The notes beneath the pieces were generated by a model. It was given only the letters and a program-made list of their open reading frames with translations. It was not told where the DNA came from and ran no database searches. Positions 44,322 through 54,754 of a stretch of DNA of 64,000 nt are shown in pieces. How positions within the stretch are numbered: position 1 is the first letter of the stretch; every line of letters starts with the position of its first letter. The stretch spans positions 1-64,000 of the forward strand of contig JAUYTZ010000025.1 in the NCBI GenBank assembly GCA_030694965.1. The letters run 5' to 3'. The translations under genes and the position numbers were made by a program. Origin of the DNA: Candidatus Paracaedibacteraceae bacterium (GTDB lineage: Bacteria > Pseudomonadota > Alphaproteobacteria > Paracaedibacterales > CAIOTO01).

Positions 44322-45620
44322 ATGCATGTTAAACGTAAATTAAAATGTATTTTTTGTTGTTTTTTTATAGCCCTCTTTTCCTTTAAAGCTATGTGCTCAA
44401 CAGAAGGGACCTCTACTGCTTCAGTAGTAGGGACAGAAATGTTTTTAACTGCTGATTTAATACAAGAAAAAATAACCGATATACTTTCCTCAGAAAATGG
44501 GTTTGAAAGAGAAAACAAATCTTTTCAATTTAAAAAGTACATAACAAGTGCACGTTACAGCAGTAATAAGGAAGAGCAAGAAGAAGCGATTAAAATGCTT
44601 AAACGTCAATCTATTAATAATGATTTAAAATTAATTATTGAGAGGGATTTAAAGGAATCATATGATTTTTTATATAGAAGAATGATGCATGCCGAAGCTT
44701 ATTATCAGTTGTTAGCAGATAACACATCTTTTAGTGAAACAAAATTTGATGATTTCGTTGGTAGAATAGAAATGAATGGTTATTCTTTTTCAGGTACGCT
44801 TATTCCTTTACCTGTAGGTGAAGAAATTGTATGGCATGTATTAACGTGTGCTCATTTTTTAAATGGAATAAGCGCGATTGAAAATGGGCCAATACAGCCT
44901 GTCTTTCATCCTTCATCTGGAGTATTCGGATTAAACCTCAATATAAAATCTATAAAGATTTTTAAAAAGAAAGAAAAGAGTGTTCGCTTAACAAATATTA
45001 CGAATTCGGAAGAATTTCCCTTTGAAGAGAACACCATTAATTTTCCTGATATCCGCGCCACCCCGCGTTTTGATGGAGCAGGAGATGTTGCATTATGTGA
45101 ACTTGATCTTGAACCAGTTCAAAAATTTTTTTTAGATTATTCATTAAATATTCAATCGTCAACATGGGATAAATCTACTTTAAAAGTAAAAAGAATTTTT
45201 AGCGAAGAAGCAGGAAGAGAACAGAATATATTTTTTCATTTTACAAATAATGATAGTTCCGCAAAGGCTGTATTTGAATCCATAAAAAAGGCGCCTAAGT
45301 TCAATAAATACGCCTTAGGTTATATGGGGCTGAATCCAGGAGCTTACTCGCTACAGATTTCGCACACACGGGATGGAAAAATAAATTCATGCTTCGAGCC
45401 TGCTAAATTTGGTGATTATATAAATCAATTTAATTTTACGCATGATATTCCTATGTATTGGGGAATGAGCGGCGGTCCTATAATTCAAGTTCATGATAAA
45501 AATAATATAAATGTATTTGGAGTTGTAAGATCTTCACTGCCTTTTAATGGAGGCATTCCTGCGTCTGAAAAGGCTTCTCTTTGCAGTGGATCTTTCTTAA
45601 TAAGAGAGTTGATAAGTTAA
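44322..45620 (+). CDS. exported trypsin-like serine protease
   Basis: 432 residues with signal peptide (about 8-25, to AMCS). Catalytic triad in order: His178 in WHVLTCAHFL, Asp255 in GAGDVALCELD, Ser383 in WGMSGGPI (G-x-S-G-G-P). This is the S1 trypsin fold. A charged helical region of about 130 residues precedes the protease domain and a long insertion lies between Asp and Ser. No PDZ domain, unlike DegP, so the role is likely digestion of specific, perhaps host, proteins. Lies between two small exported genes. Confidence 0.75.
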   Translation: MHVKRKLKCIFCCFFIALFSFKAMCSTEGTSTASVVGTEMFLTADLIQEKITDILSSENGFERENKSFQFKKYITSARYSSNKEEQEEAIKMLKRQSINNDLKLIIERDLKESYDFLYRRMMHAEAYYQLLADNTSFSETKFDDFVGRIEMNGYSFSGTLIPLPVGEEIVWHVLTCAHFLNGISAIENGPIQPVFHPSSGVFGLNLNIKSIKIFKKKEKSVRLTNITNSEEFPFEENTINFPDIRATPRFDGAGDVALCELDLEPVQKFFLDYSLNIQSSTWDKSTLKVKRIFSEEAGREQNIFFHFTNNDSSAKAVFESIKKAPKFNKYALGYMGLNPGAYSLQISHTRDGKINSCFEPAKFGDYINQFNFTHDIPMYWGMSGGPIIQVHDKNNINVFGVVRSSLPFNGGIPASEKASLCSGSFLIRELIS

Positions 45621-45666
45621 CAGGATTAAGATAGATTGATATTAAGTAACTAAGTGAGTTTTTATT

Positions 45667-46227
45667 ATGAAAAAGTTTGATCATATTTTTTTATTACTTA
45701 TTATATTAAGCATTTCTACAATTCAAGGAATGGAAGTTGATGGGCAAAAGGCTGCTGCTGTTAAGGGTAAACAAAAGAATGTTCTTTTACTTAAAAAAGA
45801 AGATGTCAAAGAAAATCCTGGAAGTAGGCAAGTAAGTCCTTTGAAAAATAGTATAAAGCATGATGGCTCTATACAAAGCCATAATTCTATCGATCGTACA
45901 AATTCTTATGATGATATGATTAGCAATGTGTCAAAAGAATGGAAAGAAAATATACTTAAAGTTGCTGATTCTTTTGACATTACCTGCGATGAATGCATAG
46001 AGATCGCTTTAAAAACTTTTGAGCAGCTTAAAAAAAATGACCCTTATGGTAACTATCCTCGTTCTTTAGAAGACTTAGCAACATTTGAAAAACCTGACAG
46101 TTCCAAGTTAATTGAAACGCTTAATAAAATGAATCAGGGTAACCCAAAAGAGAAACAGATTGATATTGAGGAATTCATTAAAAAAAATATCCCAAGTAAG
46201 CCTACATTTTCAGTTCCTGCGCGATGA
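45667..46227 (+). CDS. small exported protein of unknown function
   Basis: 186 residues: signal peptide (7-21, LLLIILSISTIQG), a Lys/Ser-rich linker, and a helical domain (about 80-175) containing CDECIEIALKTFEQLKKND. No family recognised. It follows the serine protease gene by 46 bp on the same strand and may be co-transcribed. Confidence 0.45.
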   Translation: MKKFDHIFLLLIILSISTIQGMEVDGQKAAAVKGKQKNVLLLKKEDVKENPGSRQVSPLKNSIKHDGSIQSHNSIDRTNSYDDMISNVSKEWKENILKVADSFDITCDECIEIALKTFEQLKKNDPYGNYPRSLEDLATFEKPDSSKLIETLNKMNQGNPKEKQIDIEEFIKKNIPSKPTFSVPAR

Positions 46228-46370
46228 TAATTGTGTTAGCTCGATAGGATTCAATACATTTTTTGCTTTAAGAGCATACCCTTTCAAATCAATTTATAAT
46301 TGAACGGCTATACCATTTTTAATATCTTCGTGATATCATCACGTACAAAACAAACGATACGTATTTTAAT

Positions 46371-47225
46371 ATGAAATCCTTTCAAGACATTATTTTAGAT
46401 TTGCAGCGCTTTTGGGCCGGTGAGGGTTGTGTGATCTTGCAGCCTTATGACACGGAAGTTGGGGCGGGCACATCGCACCCTGCAACTACGCTTAAAGCAC
46501 TTGGCCCAAACACATGGAATGCAGCTTTTGTGCAACCATGCCGCCGTCCAAATGACGGACGTTACGGGGAAAACCCAAATCGTACCCAACAGTACTATCA
46601 ATTCCAGGTTATTTTAAAACCAACGCCCATTAATCCACAGCAATTATACCTTAAAAGCTTAGAAGCCATTGGTCTTAATCTTGCCGAACATGATATTCGT
46701 TTCGTTGAAGATGACTGGGAGAACCCATCTCTTGGTGCGGCTGGCCTTGGTTGGGAAGTTTGGTGTGATGGCATGGAAATCACGCAATTCACCTATTTTC
46801 AACAAGTAGGCGGCATTGAATGTAACCCAGTTCCAGTTGAAATTACGTATGGACTTGAACGTGTTGCGACATTTGTACAAGGTGTCGATAATCACTTTGA
46901 TCTTAATTGGAATGGCCTAGAAGGGCCCGGTAAACTTACATACCGCGATGTTTTCTTACGTGCAGAACGTGAATTTTCAGCATACAATTTTGAGGCAGCA
47001 TCCGTTGATGTACTGTTCCACAATTTTCATGGGCACGAAGTGGAATGCGATAAGTTGCTGGGACTTAATCTTGTTTTGCCGGCGTATGAACAATGCGTAA
47101 AGGCCAACCACACATTTAACTTACTTGATGCGCGCGGCGTCATTTCGGTAACCGAACGCGCGGGCTATATCAGCCGTGTACGGGCTTTGGCGCAAAAGTG
47201 CTGTCAAGCGTGGATAAAAGGATAG
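46371..47225 (+). CDS. glyQ: glycyl-tRNA synthetase alpha subunit
   Basis: 284 residues; the class II synthetase core: [20 protein letters not shown] at the start, [33 protein letters not shown] (motif 2 Arg region), [20 protein letters not shown] and [12 protein letters not shown] (motif 3). It activates glycine with ATP and needs GlyS to bind tRNA. Length is normal (about 290-300). Unlike the usual glyQS operon, the beta subunit gene is 24 kb away and on the other strand. No good ribosome site precedes the ATG; an imperfect CGTGAT/ATCACG repeat lies at 46329-46343. Confidence 0.95.
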   Translation: MKSFQDIILDLQRFWAGEGCVILQPYDTEVGAGTSHPATTLKALGPNTWNAAFVQPCRRPNDGRYGENPNRTQQYYQFQVILKPTPINPQQLYLKSLEAIGLNLAEHDIRFVEDDWENPSLGAAGLGWEVWCDGMEITQFTYFQQVGGIECNPVPVEITYGLERVATFVQGVDNHFDLNWNGLEGPGKLTYRDVFLRAEREFSAYNFEAASVDVLFHNFHGHEVECDKLLGLNLVLPAYEQCVKANHTFNLLDARGVISVTERAGYISRVRALAQKCCQAWIKG

Positions 47226-47314
47226 TTGGTATCTTTTTTTACCAGCCTTGCCTCTTTTCGCTGCCTCTTCTTTGTCGCCTCAGCATCTTCTCTACTACTT
47301 ACAGCGTCTTCTTT

Positions 47315-47339
47315 GTCATTCCCGCGAAGCGGGAATGAC
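47315..47339. terminator. perfect hairpin of the palindromic-repeat family after glyQ
   Basis: GTCATTCCCGC (47315-47325), a GAA loop, GCGGGAATGAC (47329-47339). This is an 11-bp perfect stem built from the same sequence as the arms of the longer repeats at 11733, 25475 and 31325. It lies in the gap between convergent glyQ and gatB and may act as terminator. Confidence 0.55.
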
Positions 47340-47431
47340 AGTAATAAAAATGAGAAAGACAGAAACCAAAAACGAGGATGACAACAGCTCTTCCTTAGTT
47401 GACGTAAAACCAACTAGGCTCGTTCCATTTA

Positions 47432-48913
47432 TTAATCCAATTTCTTCTTCAAGAACTCGTTCACCATCCCTGGGTTTGCCTTGCCTTCAAGCGCCTTCAT
47501 AACGCTGCCAACAAAGAATCCAAACAACTGAACCTTACCGCCTTTATAGGCTTCAACTTTATCCATATTCGCTGCAATCACGTCATCCACAACTTTTTCA
47601 ATCACAGAGGTGTCAGAAATTTGCTTTAACCCAAGCTCTTCAACCAACGCGTCCGGTGCCTTGCCTGATTCCCACATTTTTGCAAAAATATCTTTCGCAA
47701 TTTTGCCAGAAATCGTTCCGTCCATAATCAAATCAACAAGCTTTGCTAAATGCGCTGGTGTAAATGGCAATGCATCTAAGCTGCGTGATTCACGATTCAT
47801 CGCGCCGAATACTTCAACAATCAACCAGTTCGCCATTGTCTTTGCAGCAGCCTTTTTATCTGAAGCCGTGCTCGCATTTACAACTGATTCATAATAGGCA
47901 GCTGTTTCAATTTCAGCGACCAAAATATCGGCGTCATATGCGCTTAAGCTATAATCCGTCATAAAGCGTTCTTTTTTAGCGTCAGGCAATTCAGGCATTG
48001 ACGCTTTAACGGCCTCAATACGTTCAGGTACTAGAACCAATGGCTTTAAATCTGGATCTGGGAAATAACGATAATCATGCGCATCTTCTTTACTACGCAT
48101 GGACCTAGTTTCACCTTTGCTTGGGTCAAACAGACGTGTTTCTTGAACAACGTCTCCGCCGGATTCCAAAATTTCAAGCTGACGTTGAATTTCAAATTCA
48201 ATGGCTTGTCCTAAGAAACGAATTGAATTCACGTTCTTAATTTCAGCGCGCGTACCAAATGGTGTGCCTGGCTTATGCAATGAAATATTTGCGTCAACAC
48301 GCATGCTACCTTGTTCCATGTTGCCATCGCATGTGCCCAAATAACGTACAATTGTACGCAACTTTTTAACATACGCTTGTGCTTCATGTGGGGAGCGCAT
48401 TTCAGGTTCTGAAACGATTTCCATTAACGCAACACCAGCACGGTTCAAGTCGATGTATGAAAGACTTGGGTGCAGATCATGCGTTGATTTTCCAGCATCT
48501 TGTTCCATGTGCAAACGCGTTATGTGGATACGCTTTGGCGTGCCGTCTTCAAGGTTAATATCAATATAACCACCAAGCACGATTGGTTTTTCAAACTGTG
48601 AAATTTGATACCCTAACGGCAAGTCTGCGTAAAAATAGTTCTTACGATCAAAAACGGAAATAGGTTGAATTTCACCTTTAATGCCAAGACCTGTCTTAAT
48701 CGCTTGGTCAACGCACATTTGGTTAATAACTGGCAATATACCTGGAAGACCTGCGTCTAAATAGTCCACATGACTGTTAGGTTCAGCGCCAAATTCAGCA
48801 GATGCACCTGAGAAAAGCTTTGCATGTGATGTGATTTGCGCGTGCACTTCAAGGCCGATGACAACTTCCCAAAGGCCCGTTTTTCCTTCAACAAAATAAT
48901 TATTTTCTGACAT
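47432..48913 (-). CDS. gatB: Asp/Glu-tRNA amidotransferase subunit B
   Basis: 493 residues: N-terminal GatB/E core ([38 protein letters not shown]), zinc-binding region, and C-terminal helical domain with the tail [30 protein letters not shown] typical of GatB. Transfers the activated amide to tRNA-bound Glu or Asp. Last gene of gatCAB; 2 bp between gatA stop and gatB start. Confidence 0.96.
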   Translation of the reverse strand: MSENNYFVEGKTGLWEVVIGLEVHAQITSHAKLFSGASAEFGAEPNSHVDYLDAGLPGILPVINQMCVDQAIKTGLGIKGEIQPISVFDRKNYFYADLPLGYQISQFEKPIVLGGYIDINLEDGTPKRIHITRLHMEQDAGKSTHDLHPSLSYIDLNRAGVALMEIVSEPEMRSPHEAQAYVKKLRTIVRYLGTCDGNMEQGSMRVDANISLHKPGTPFGTRAEIKNVNSIRFLGQAIEFEIQRQLEILESGGDVVQETRLFDPSKGETRSMRSKEDAHDYRYFPDPDLKPLVLVPERIEAVKASMPELPDAKKERFMTDYSLSAYDADILVAEIETAAYYESVVNASTASDKKAAAKTMANWLIVEVFGAMNRESRSLDALPFTPAHLAKLVDLIMDGTISGKIAKDIFAKMWESGKAPDALVEELGLKQISDTSVIEKVVDDVIAANMDKVEAYKGGKVQLFGFFVGSVMKALEGKANPGMVNEFLKKKLD

Positions 48914-48915
48914 GA

Positions 48916-50379
48916 TTAATCCTTTAAGTATGGAAAGTGTGCAGCAGCTTCGATAACACTACCTGCATTGAAAAGGCGTTGTTCAGAAAACGCCGGCCCT
49001 ATAAGCTGCAAGCCCAATGGCAAACCATCATCATCCAAACCAGCTGGAATCGAAATACCTGGAAGACCCGCCAAATTCACGGTCACCGTGTAAATATCTT
49101 GTAAATACATTGCGATTGGATCAGACGGAACTTCATCCATACCGAATGCTGCACCTGGTGTTGTTGGCGTCAATAACACATCGACATCATTAAATACTGA
49201 AGCAAAATCGTCTTTAATCAATTGGCGTACTTTTTGCGCGCGAATGTAATAGGCGTCATAATACCCAGATGATAATACGTAGTTGCCAATCATAATACGA
49301 CGTTTAACTTCCGTTCCAAAGCCAGCTGTACGCGTATTTTCGTACAATTCATCTAACGATCCACCTTCAACGCGTGCGCCATAACGAACCCCATCGTAAC
49401 GTGCAAGGTTCGCTGTTGCTTCTGCAGGCGCAATAATATAATACGTCGGCAATGCGTGCGGAGTCGTTTTAAGACTGACTTCACGAATTTCAGCACCAGC
49501 ATCTTTTAACCATTGAATCCCTTTATCAAGCAATGCGCGCATCGTTGGCGAAAGGCCTTCGACATATTCCGCTGGAACGCCAATTTTTAAGCCTTTTACG
49601 TCAGCTTTTAAATTGCTGTGGTAGTTTTGATCAGGCGCCTTAATGCTAGTTGCGTCTTTGTCATCAAAGCTGACCATATATTGCAACATCATAGCAGCAT
49701 CAGCAACGGTACGCGTTAATGGGCCTGCTTGATCAAGAGATGATGCGAACGCGACCATTCCCCAACGTGAACATAGACCATACGTTGGTTTAATACCAAC
49801 TAAACCGCAAAAGGCTGCCGGTTGGCGAATTGATCCACCTGTATCAGAAGCTGTTGTTGCAATGGCCATGCGCGCTGCAACCGCTGCAGCTGACCCGCCA
49901 GAAGAACCACCAGGAACAAGTTTTGTGTTGGGAGCGCTTTTGCGTTTCCATGGGTTTTCAACACCGCCAAAACAGCTATTAAGGTTCGTTGACCCCATAG
50001 CGAATTCATCCATGTTTAATTTGCCCAAACAAACGGCGCCTTGGTTCCATAAGTTTTGTGTAACGGTCGACTCATACGTTGGTACGAAATTACCCAAAAT
50101 CTTGGAACACGCGGTCGTGCGTATGCCTTTTGTGCAATACAAATCTTTGATACCCAAAGGAAGCCCTTCAAGACCACCAGCGGTACCGCTTTGAATGCGC
50201 GCGTCACTGGCTTTGGCGCCTTCAAGTGCAATTTCTGGCGTTTCTAATACGTATGCATTAAGTGAACGCTTAGCTTCCATTTGCTTTAAATACGCTGTCG
50301 TTAGTTCGACAGATGAAATCTTTTTTGCGGCTAAAGCATCACGTGCCTCGACCAGAGTGAGGTTTAATAAATCAGACAT
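48916..50379 (-). CDS. gatA: Asp/Glu-tRNA amidotransferase subunit A (glutaminase)
   Basis: 487 residues, amidase-signature family. Ser-cisSer-Lys triad: Lys78 ([10 protein letters not shown]), Ser159 in [15 protein letters not shown], and nucleophile Ser183 in [11 protein letters not shown]. Releases ammonia from glutamine or asparagine for GatB. Middle gene of gatCAB; 15 bp after gatC. Confidence 0.96.
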   Translation of the reverse strand: MSDLLNLTLVEARDALAAKKISSVELTTAYLKQMEAKRSLNAYVLETPEIALEGAKASDARIQSGTAGGLEGLPLGIKDLYCTKGIRTTACSKILGNFVPTYESTVTQNLWNQGAVCLGKLNMDEFAMGSTNLNSCFGGVENPWKRKSAPNTKLVPGGSSGGSAAAVAARMAIATTASDTGGSIRQPAAFCGLVGIKPTYGLCSRWGMVAFASSLDQAGPLTRTVADAAMMLQYMVSFDDKDATSIKAPDQNYHSNLKADVKGLKIGVPAEYVEGLSPTMRALLDKGIQWLKDAGAEIREVSLKTTPHALPTYYIIAPAEATANLARYDGVRYGARVEGGSLDELYENTRTAGFGTEVKRRIMIGNYVLSSGYYDAYYIRAQKVRQLIKDDFASVFNDVDVLLTPTTPGAAFGMDEVPSDPIAMYLQDIYTVTVNLAGLPGISIPAGLDDDGLPLGLQLIGPAFSEQRLFNAGSVIEAAAHFPYLKD

Positions 50380-50394
50380 TATAATTGGAACCTT

Positions 50395-50682
50395 CTATTC
50401 AACAACTTTGGGAACGGAAAACATTTCATGTGCGGAAGTTGGCGCATTGCTTAGAACTTCACTAACACGATTAGGTGCTGTAACAACGTCTTGTCGTTCA
50501 TGCATTTGTGGCGTTGTTTGATCAACGGTTAAATCAACATTCGAAACATCAACACTTTGAAGAGCGCTGATCCAGTTAAAAATACCATTGAGTTGGCCTT
50601 GATAGTAGGTGATATCATCATCGTTTAATGCGATGCGAGATAATTTTCCAATTTTTTTAATTTCAAGAGGAGTTATAGACAT
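50395..50682 (-). CDS. gatC: Asp/Glu-tRNA amidotransferase subunit C
   Basis: 95 residues: ITPLEIKKIGKLSRIALNDD at the start, then a wrap-around chain with LQSVDVSNVDLT; the family stabilises the GatA-GatB interface. First gene of the gatCAB operon. Confidence 0.93.
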   Translation of the reverse strand: MSITPLEIKKIGKLSRIALNDDDITYYQGQLNGIFNWISALQSVDVSNVDLTVDQTTPQMHERQDVVTAPNRVSEVLSNAPTSAHEMFSVPKVVE

Positions 50683-50869
50683 AAAAAATAGTTACAGACC
50701 TTTAATTTCATCTGTTCTAAGGTAAGATTATCACGCCTTTGAGTCAAGGAATTTGGTGTTTGTTAAACGTATTGGTATTCACTTAGGCGTATTTGCCAAT
50801 AATTAAATTCTCATTGATGAATTGATATTAGTATCAATTGAGATCATGCTTTATCAATTAAACTGCTAT

Positions 50870-51508
50870 TTAGTATGAGCGTTTCTTACAAAGATTTTTC
50901 CACAACTCTGTACATCTATCAATACCGCAGGTGCCCACTATACAAGTTATTGGACAGACAATCACGCATAACGGGCATGCACAAACTGAAGAAACGTTTG
51001 CAGTCATTTGAAAAAAAACATAAAATGGCATTAAAATACAGCACGTTGAACATCCTACAGAAACAGGCGCTGATGAATAACAGCTTTTAGCCAAGCGCAC
51101 TGTGTTTAAAGCATGACTGCCTATATTTTCACAACAATCATGAGTGTTTATGTTTTCATAACAATCATGAAAAAAATCAAATAAATAGAAGTTATAAAAA
51201 TTCGGCGTATTTGATTCATCTGAGTTTACAGTAATCACATTTGCATCGGTTAAAGGGAGGGCAGTGGCTATAATAACAAAATCTTCATCGGTATTTTTAC
51301 TTTGATCTAAAATAGTTAATTCATTTATAAACATGCTATGATCATCAATATTTTCACATTCAGCTAAAATAGCTTTCTCTCCTGTAGGTGCAACGTTTAT
51401 ATTATCTAAAAATTGCCATTGATTATCATTTGCGGAAAAAACAGAAAGGCAAAGACTTATCATTATAAAAATCACACGAAAAGAAACACAAACCAAAATA
51501 TTCACCAA
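50870..51508 (-). CDS. exported Cys-rich protein of unknown function
   Basis: Up to 212 residues; the frame opens with a TTG/GTG pair and has an ATG at 51463, so the exact start is uncertain. Signal-like hydrophobic N-terminus; mature middle is acidic and polar; the end is very Cys-rich (about 14 Cys in the last 90 residues, CSTCCILMPF, CACPLCVIVCP) and contains one or two hydrophobic stretches. No family recognised. Other exported genes of this window have similar Cys-rich tails (43134-43583). Confidence 0.45.
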   Translation of the reverse strand: MVNILVCVSFRVIFIMISLCLSVFSANDNQWQFLDNINVAPTGEKAILAECENIDDHSMFINELTILDQSKNTDEDFVIIATALPLTDANVITVNSDESNTPNFYNFYLFDFFHDCYENINTHDCCENIGSHALNTVRLAKSCYSSAPVSVGCSTCCILMPFYVFFQMTANVSSVCACPLCVIVCPITCIVGTCGIDRCTELWKNLCKKRSY

Positions 51509-51601
51509 ATAGTTAAAATTAAGAATCTTACATGTTTATTTTTTAAAAACAACATTACTTAAATAGTATGACAAAATTATGATAAAAAAATCAAATTTAA
51601 A

Positions 51602-51727
51602 TTACTGAATCATCAAACTTACTTTTAAGAAATGGCTTTTTATAATAGTATGGACCTGTTATAAAATCTTTTTCTGCATTTGAACCAAAAGTTTCTGCAG
51701 GTTTTGAGCTCAATAATTTGACTTACG
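51602..51727 (-). pseudogene. decayed gene 3' fragment
   Basis: A minus-strand frame without a start, bounded upstream by a stop, reads SSKPAETFGSNAEKDFITGP then YYYKKPFLKSKFDDSVI and ends in TAA at 51602-51604. Composition is clearly protein-like and unlike the AT-rich surroundings. No match known. Probably the tail of a lost gene. Confidence 0.35.
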
Positions 51728-51758
51728 CAGCAGACCTAATAAAATTAATTAAGGCAGA

Positions 51759-52928
51759 TTAATTGTTCGCAATAAATGCAGTTGCTAAAATGTCTGTATA
51801 AATTGCCGTCAACATATACAAATCCTTCACCGCGACGCGTTCGTCTACATGATGTGCGTAGCAACTAAGCAACCCAAATTCAAGAACAGGGCACAAATCT
51901 TTCATAAATCTAGCATCAGATGTGCCGCCAGAAGTGCTAACAATTGGTGTAAGCCCCGTGTGATTTTTAATAATTTGAATCACTGCATTCGTAAAAACCG
52001 GATTGTTTTCTAAAAAAGCTTCTGCTGATGGCCGAAAGGTTGTTTTCCATGTAAAGCGACTTTCAAATAATTTCTTTGTTTGATCAACGCTTTTTTGCAT
52101 TAGTGCCGTTAATGATTCAAGTGTATGCAATGAGTTAAAACGAATATTAAGCGTCGCACTCGCTTTTTCAGGAATAATGTTACTGGTTGGATTACCAACA
52201 TCAATGGTGGTTATTTCCAAATTGGACGGATCAAAGTGTTCGGTGCCCTCATCAAGTGCTAATGCTTGAATACGGGTTAGAAAAGCAACAATTGGGGGAA
52301 TAGGATTTAAAGCAAATTTAGGGTAGGCAACATGCCCCATTGCGCCAATTACATCAACCGTCATGCTAAGGCTGCCGCGCCTTCCAATTTTAACCATTTC
52401 ACCAAGTTTAGTTGGGTTTGTTGGCTCTCCACCAAGGCAAAAGTCAAAAACTTCGCCGCGTTCACGAAGCCAAGAAATCATACGTTTAATGCCATTTTGC
52501 GCAGGGCCTTCTTCGTCAGATGTTAATAGCAAGCTAACTGAACCATTAATGCCTTTTTCTTTGGTAACCTGATGCACGGCAGATATAAAACAAGCAATAG
52601 CGCCCTTCATATCACAGGCGCCTCGCCCAATAATATGGCCATCATAAATATCCGCATTAAAAGGAGGGTGCGTCCATGCCGCAGAATCACCAACAGGAAC
52701 AACATCTGTGTGGCCTAAAAAACAAAGATGCGGCGCACTACTTCCAAAGCGTGCATAAAAATTTTCAACCCGGTCAACCCCTTCGCCAAAGACAACGCGG
52801 TGGCATTCAAACCCAAGAGGTGTTAAAAGGCTTTCAATGTAATCCATACATCCTGCGTCATTGGGGGTAACACTGTTAAATTGAATGAGGCTTTGTGCAA
52901 GGGCGACGGGATCAAAGGGATTATTCAT
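51759..52928 (-). CDS. dapE: succinyl-diaminopimelate desuccinylase DapE
   Basis: 389 residues, M20 zinc peptidase fold. Zinc ligands visible: HTDVVPVGD (His73, Asp75), then DMKGAIAC, and the catalytic SDEEGPAQNG (Glu pair about 139-140). Later GGTSDARF gives another ligand region. Removes succinate to yield LL-diaminopimelate for lysine and peptidoglycan. In the dapD-hepT-mntA-dapE string. Confidence 0.94.
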   Translation of the reverse strand: MNNPFDPVALAQSLIQFNSVTPNDAGCMDYIESLLTPLGFECHRVVFGEGVDRVENFYARFGSSAPHLCFLGHTDVVPVGDSAAWTHPPFNADIYDGHIIGRGACDMKGAIACFISAVHQVTKEKGINGSVSLLLTSDEEGPAQNGIKRMISWLRERGEVFDFCLGGEPTNPTKLGEMVKIGRRGSLSMTVDVIGAMGHVAYPKFALNPIPPIVAFLTRIQALALDEGTEHFDPSNLEITTIDVGNPTSNIIPEKASATLNIRFNSLHTLESLTALMQKSVDQTKKLFESRFTWKTTFRPSAEAFLENNPVFTNAVIQIIKNHTGLTPIVSTSGGTSDARFMKDLCPVLEFGLLSCYAHHVDERVAVKDLYMLTAIYTDILATAFIANN

Positions 52929-52944
52929 ATATATATTCCTTTTA

Positions 52945-53247
52945 TCAATGAAATAATGAAATCAAATTTGGTTCAATCGATTCTTTAAAAGAAGAAGAAA
53001 TATTATACAAATCCACTATGTCAACTTTAAAAATAAGAGCCGCCCCATCAAACGCATCCTTTAAATTGAGCATCTCCACTTCAGTAAGCGCTCGCCCTAA
53101 ATCAATTGCAAGGTCCAAGTCAGAAAATGGTTTACACGTATGATTAACACGAGAACCAAAAACATACACACAAGCAGAGGACGGCAACACATTATGTATT
53201 ATTTGCCGAACAATCGTGTATTCATTTTCTGTTAGATGTAACGGCAC
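52945..53247 (-). CDS. mntA: MNT-domain antitoxin/AMPylase (MntA-type)
   Basis: 100 residues. The nucleotidyltransferase motif is the exact G-S-x10-D-x-D form (Gly31-Ser32 ... Asp43-Leu-Asp45). In HEPN-MNT pairs MntA neutralises HepT by adding AMP groups to the HEPN tyrosine. hepT lies 20 bp upstream on the same strand. dapE follows 16 bp downstream. Confidence 0.85.
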   Translation of the reverse strand: MPLHLTENEYTIVRQIIHNVLPSSACVYVFGSRVNHTCKPFSDLDLAIDLGRALTEVEMLNLKDAFDGAALIFKVDIVDLYNISSSFKESIEPNLISLFH

Positions 53248-53267
53248 TCAAATGCTTCTTTGTTTGC

Positions 53268-53690
53268 TTAGATGTTTCTTTCTTTTAATTTTTCAAGAAT
53301 TTTTTGCACTTCTGTTAAAAAATTAGGAAGCTTTTCAAAAATAAGTTCAGCTTTATCTTCTGCATACGTATGATTGGTTGTGCTTCTATATTCACGATAA
53401 AGTCGCCATTGATTCACATCAGATGCAATTAACCCTTTTTCAGATGCCGTTCGCATAAGCTCAGGAAAAGACATTTGATCAATTAATTCTGACGTTGGTT
53501 CTGACATTTGTAAATAGCGCTTAATCAATTTCCATGAAAGCTCATAAACGAATTCAAATGCCTGAATAGCACCTGCCCTTACATGAATTAATAGTTCAGG
53601 ATTCGTTTGAACAATTTCTGAATGATACGTTTTAAGCGCATTATCAAGTTGTAAAATTGCTTTTTCAAAAGAAGACAGATCAAGTTTCAT
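53268..53690 (-). CDS. hepT: HEPN toxin (HepT-type)
   Basis: 140 residues, all helical (HI0074-like). It carries the R-x4-H-x-Y motif as RSTTNHTY (Arg102, His107, Tyr109), the catalytic/AMPylation site of HepT RNases. Its ATG directly abuts the dapD stop, so translation is probably coupled to dapD. Toxin with MntA as its antidote. Confidence 0.85.
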   Translation of the reverse strand: MKLDLSSFEKAILQLDNALKTYHSEIVQTNPELLIHVRAGAIQAFEFVYELSWKLIKRYLQMSEPTSELIDQMSFPELMRTASEKGLIASDVNQWRLYREYRSTTNHTYAEDKAELIFEKLPNFLTEVQKILEKLKERNI

Positions 53691-54533
53691 TTAATTCGAA
53701 CATTCCCTCAAAATCTCATTAATCGATGTCTTTGAACGGGTCTTTTCATCAACGCGCTTCACAATGACAGCGCATGCTAAATGAGGTATCACAATCCCAT
53801 CTTTTTGGGGGCTTGGCAGAACACCTGGCACAACAACAGAATAGGCAGGCACGCGGCCATAAGTAATCTCCCCAGTAGCGCGGTCTACGATTTTTGTTGA
53901 AGCACCAATAAATACACCCATTGAAATAACGGCGCCCTCTTCAACAATGACACCTTCAGCAAGTTCACTACGTGCACCGATAAAACAATTGTCTTCGATA
54001 ATAACAGGGTTTGACTGAATCGGCTCAAGCACGCCGCCAATACCGACGCCGCCTGAAATATGGCAATTTTTCCCAATTTGTGCGCATGAACCAACGGTTG
54101 ACCATGTATCGACTAATGTACCTTCACCAATGTAAGCACCAATATTAATAAAGGATGGCATTAAAATAACGTTGCGTTCGATGAATGCGCCTTTACGCAC
54201 AATCGCACCGGGCACCATTCGAATAGATGCGCTTGCAAAAGCCGCTTGATTCCAGTTTTCTGTTTTAAGCGGAATTTTATCAAACCATGCAAATGTACCA
54301 CCATCACCGCTGACTTGATTTTGATTCAAACGAAATGAAAGCAATATTGCTTTTTTGAGCCACTGGTTGGTTTCCCAAATACCATTTTTTTTCTCGCAGA
54401 CACGAATGGTGCCTTCGTTAAGCTGCGTTAACGCTGTGCGGATCGCCTCTGCCGCTGCACCATTAAGGGGCGACTTCCCATCAAACGCAGCATTAATAAG
54501 ATCAATTTGTTTTTGTTTTATGGAAAATGGCAT
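53691..54533 (-). CDS. dapD: tetrahydrodipicolinate N-succinyltransferase DapD
   Basis: 280 residues; left-handed beta-helix of hexapeptide repeats in the middle ([40 protein letters not shown]), flanked by an N-terminal helical domain and a C-terminal domain with [12 protein letters not shown]. Catalyses succinyl-CoA + tetrahydrodipicolinate, first committed step of the succinylase DAP route, the partner of DapE. First gene of the dapD-hepT-mntA-dapE string. Confidence 0.95.
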   Translation of the reverse strand: MPFSIKQKQIDLINAAFDGKSPLNGAAAEAIRTALTQLNEGTIRVCEKKNGIWETNQWLKKAILLSFRLNQNQVSGDGGTFAWFDKIPLKTENWNQAAFASASIRMVPGAIVRKGAFIERNVILMPSFINIGAYIGEGTLVDTWSTVGSCAQIGKNCHISGGVGIGGVLEPIQSNPVIIEDNCFIGARSELAEGVIVEEGAVISMGVFIGASTKIVDRATGEITYGRVPAYSVVVPGVLPSPQKDGIVIPHLACAVIVKRVDEKTRSKTSINEILRECSN

Positions 54534-54754
54534 GAAAAATTCTCATTTTAAATTAAAAATAGGTGTGCACTAACTATACATTGAATTTATTTCAATGAAA
54601 AGAAACTCTGATAAAGATTTATCTATCTGGCGCAATCTATTTAAAAAATACAAGATTTTTTATCATTGGCGGTAACAACACATAAGGATATATAAAGAAT
54701 TAACCCATCTATTAAAGCTTGGCTAGAAAATGTGCTATGTTTTTTTAATAGCAC

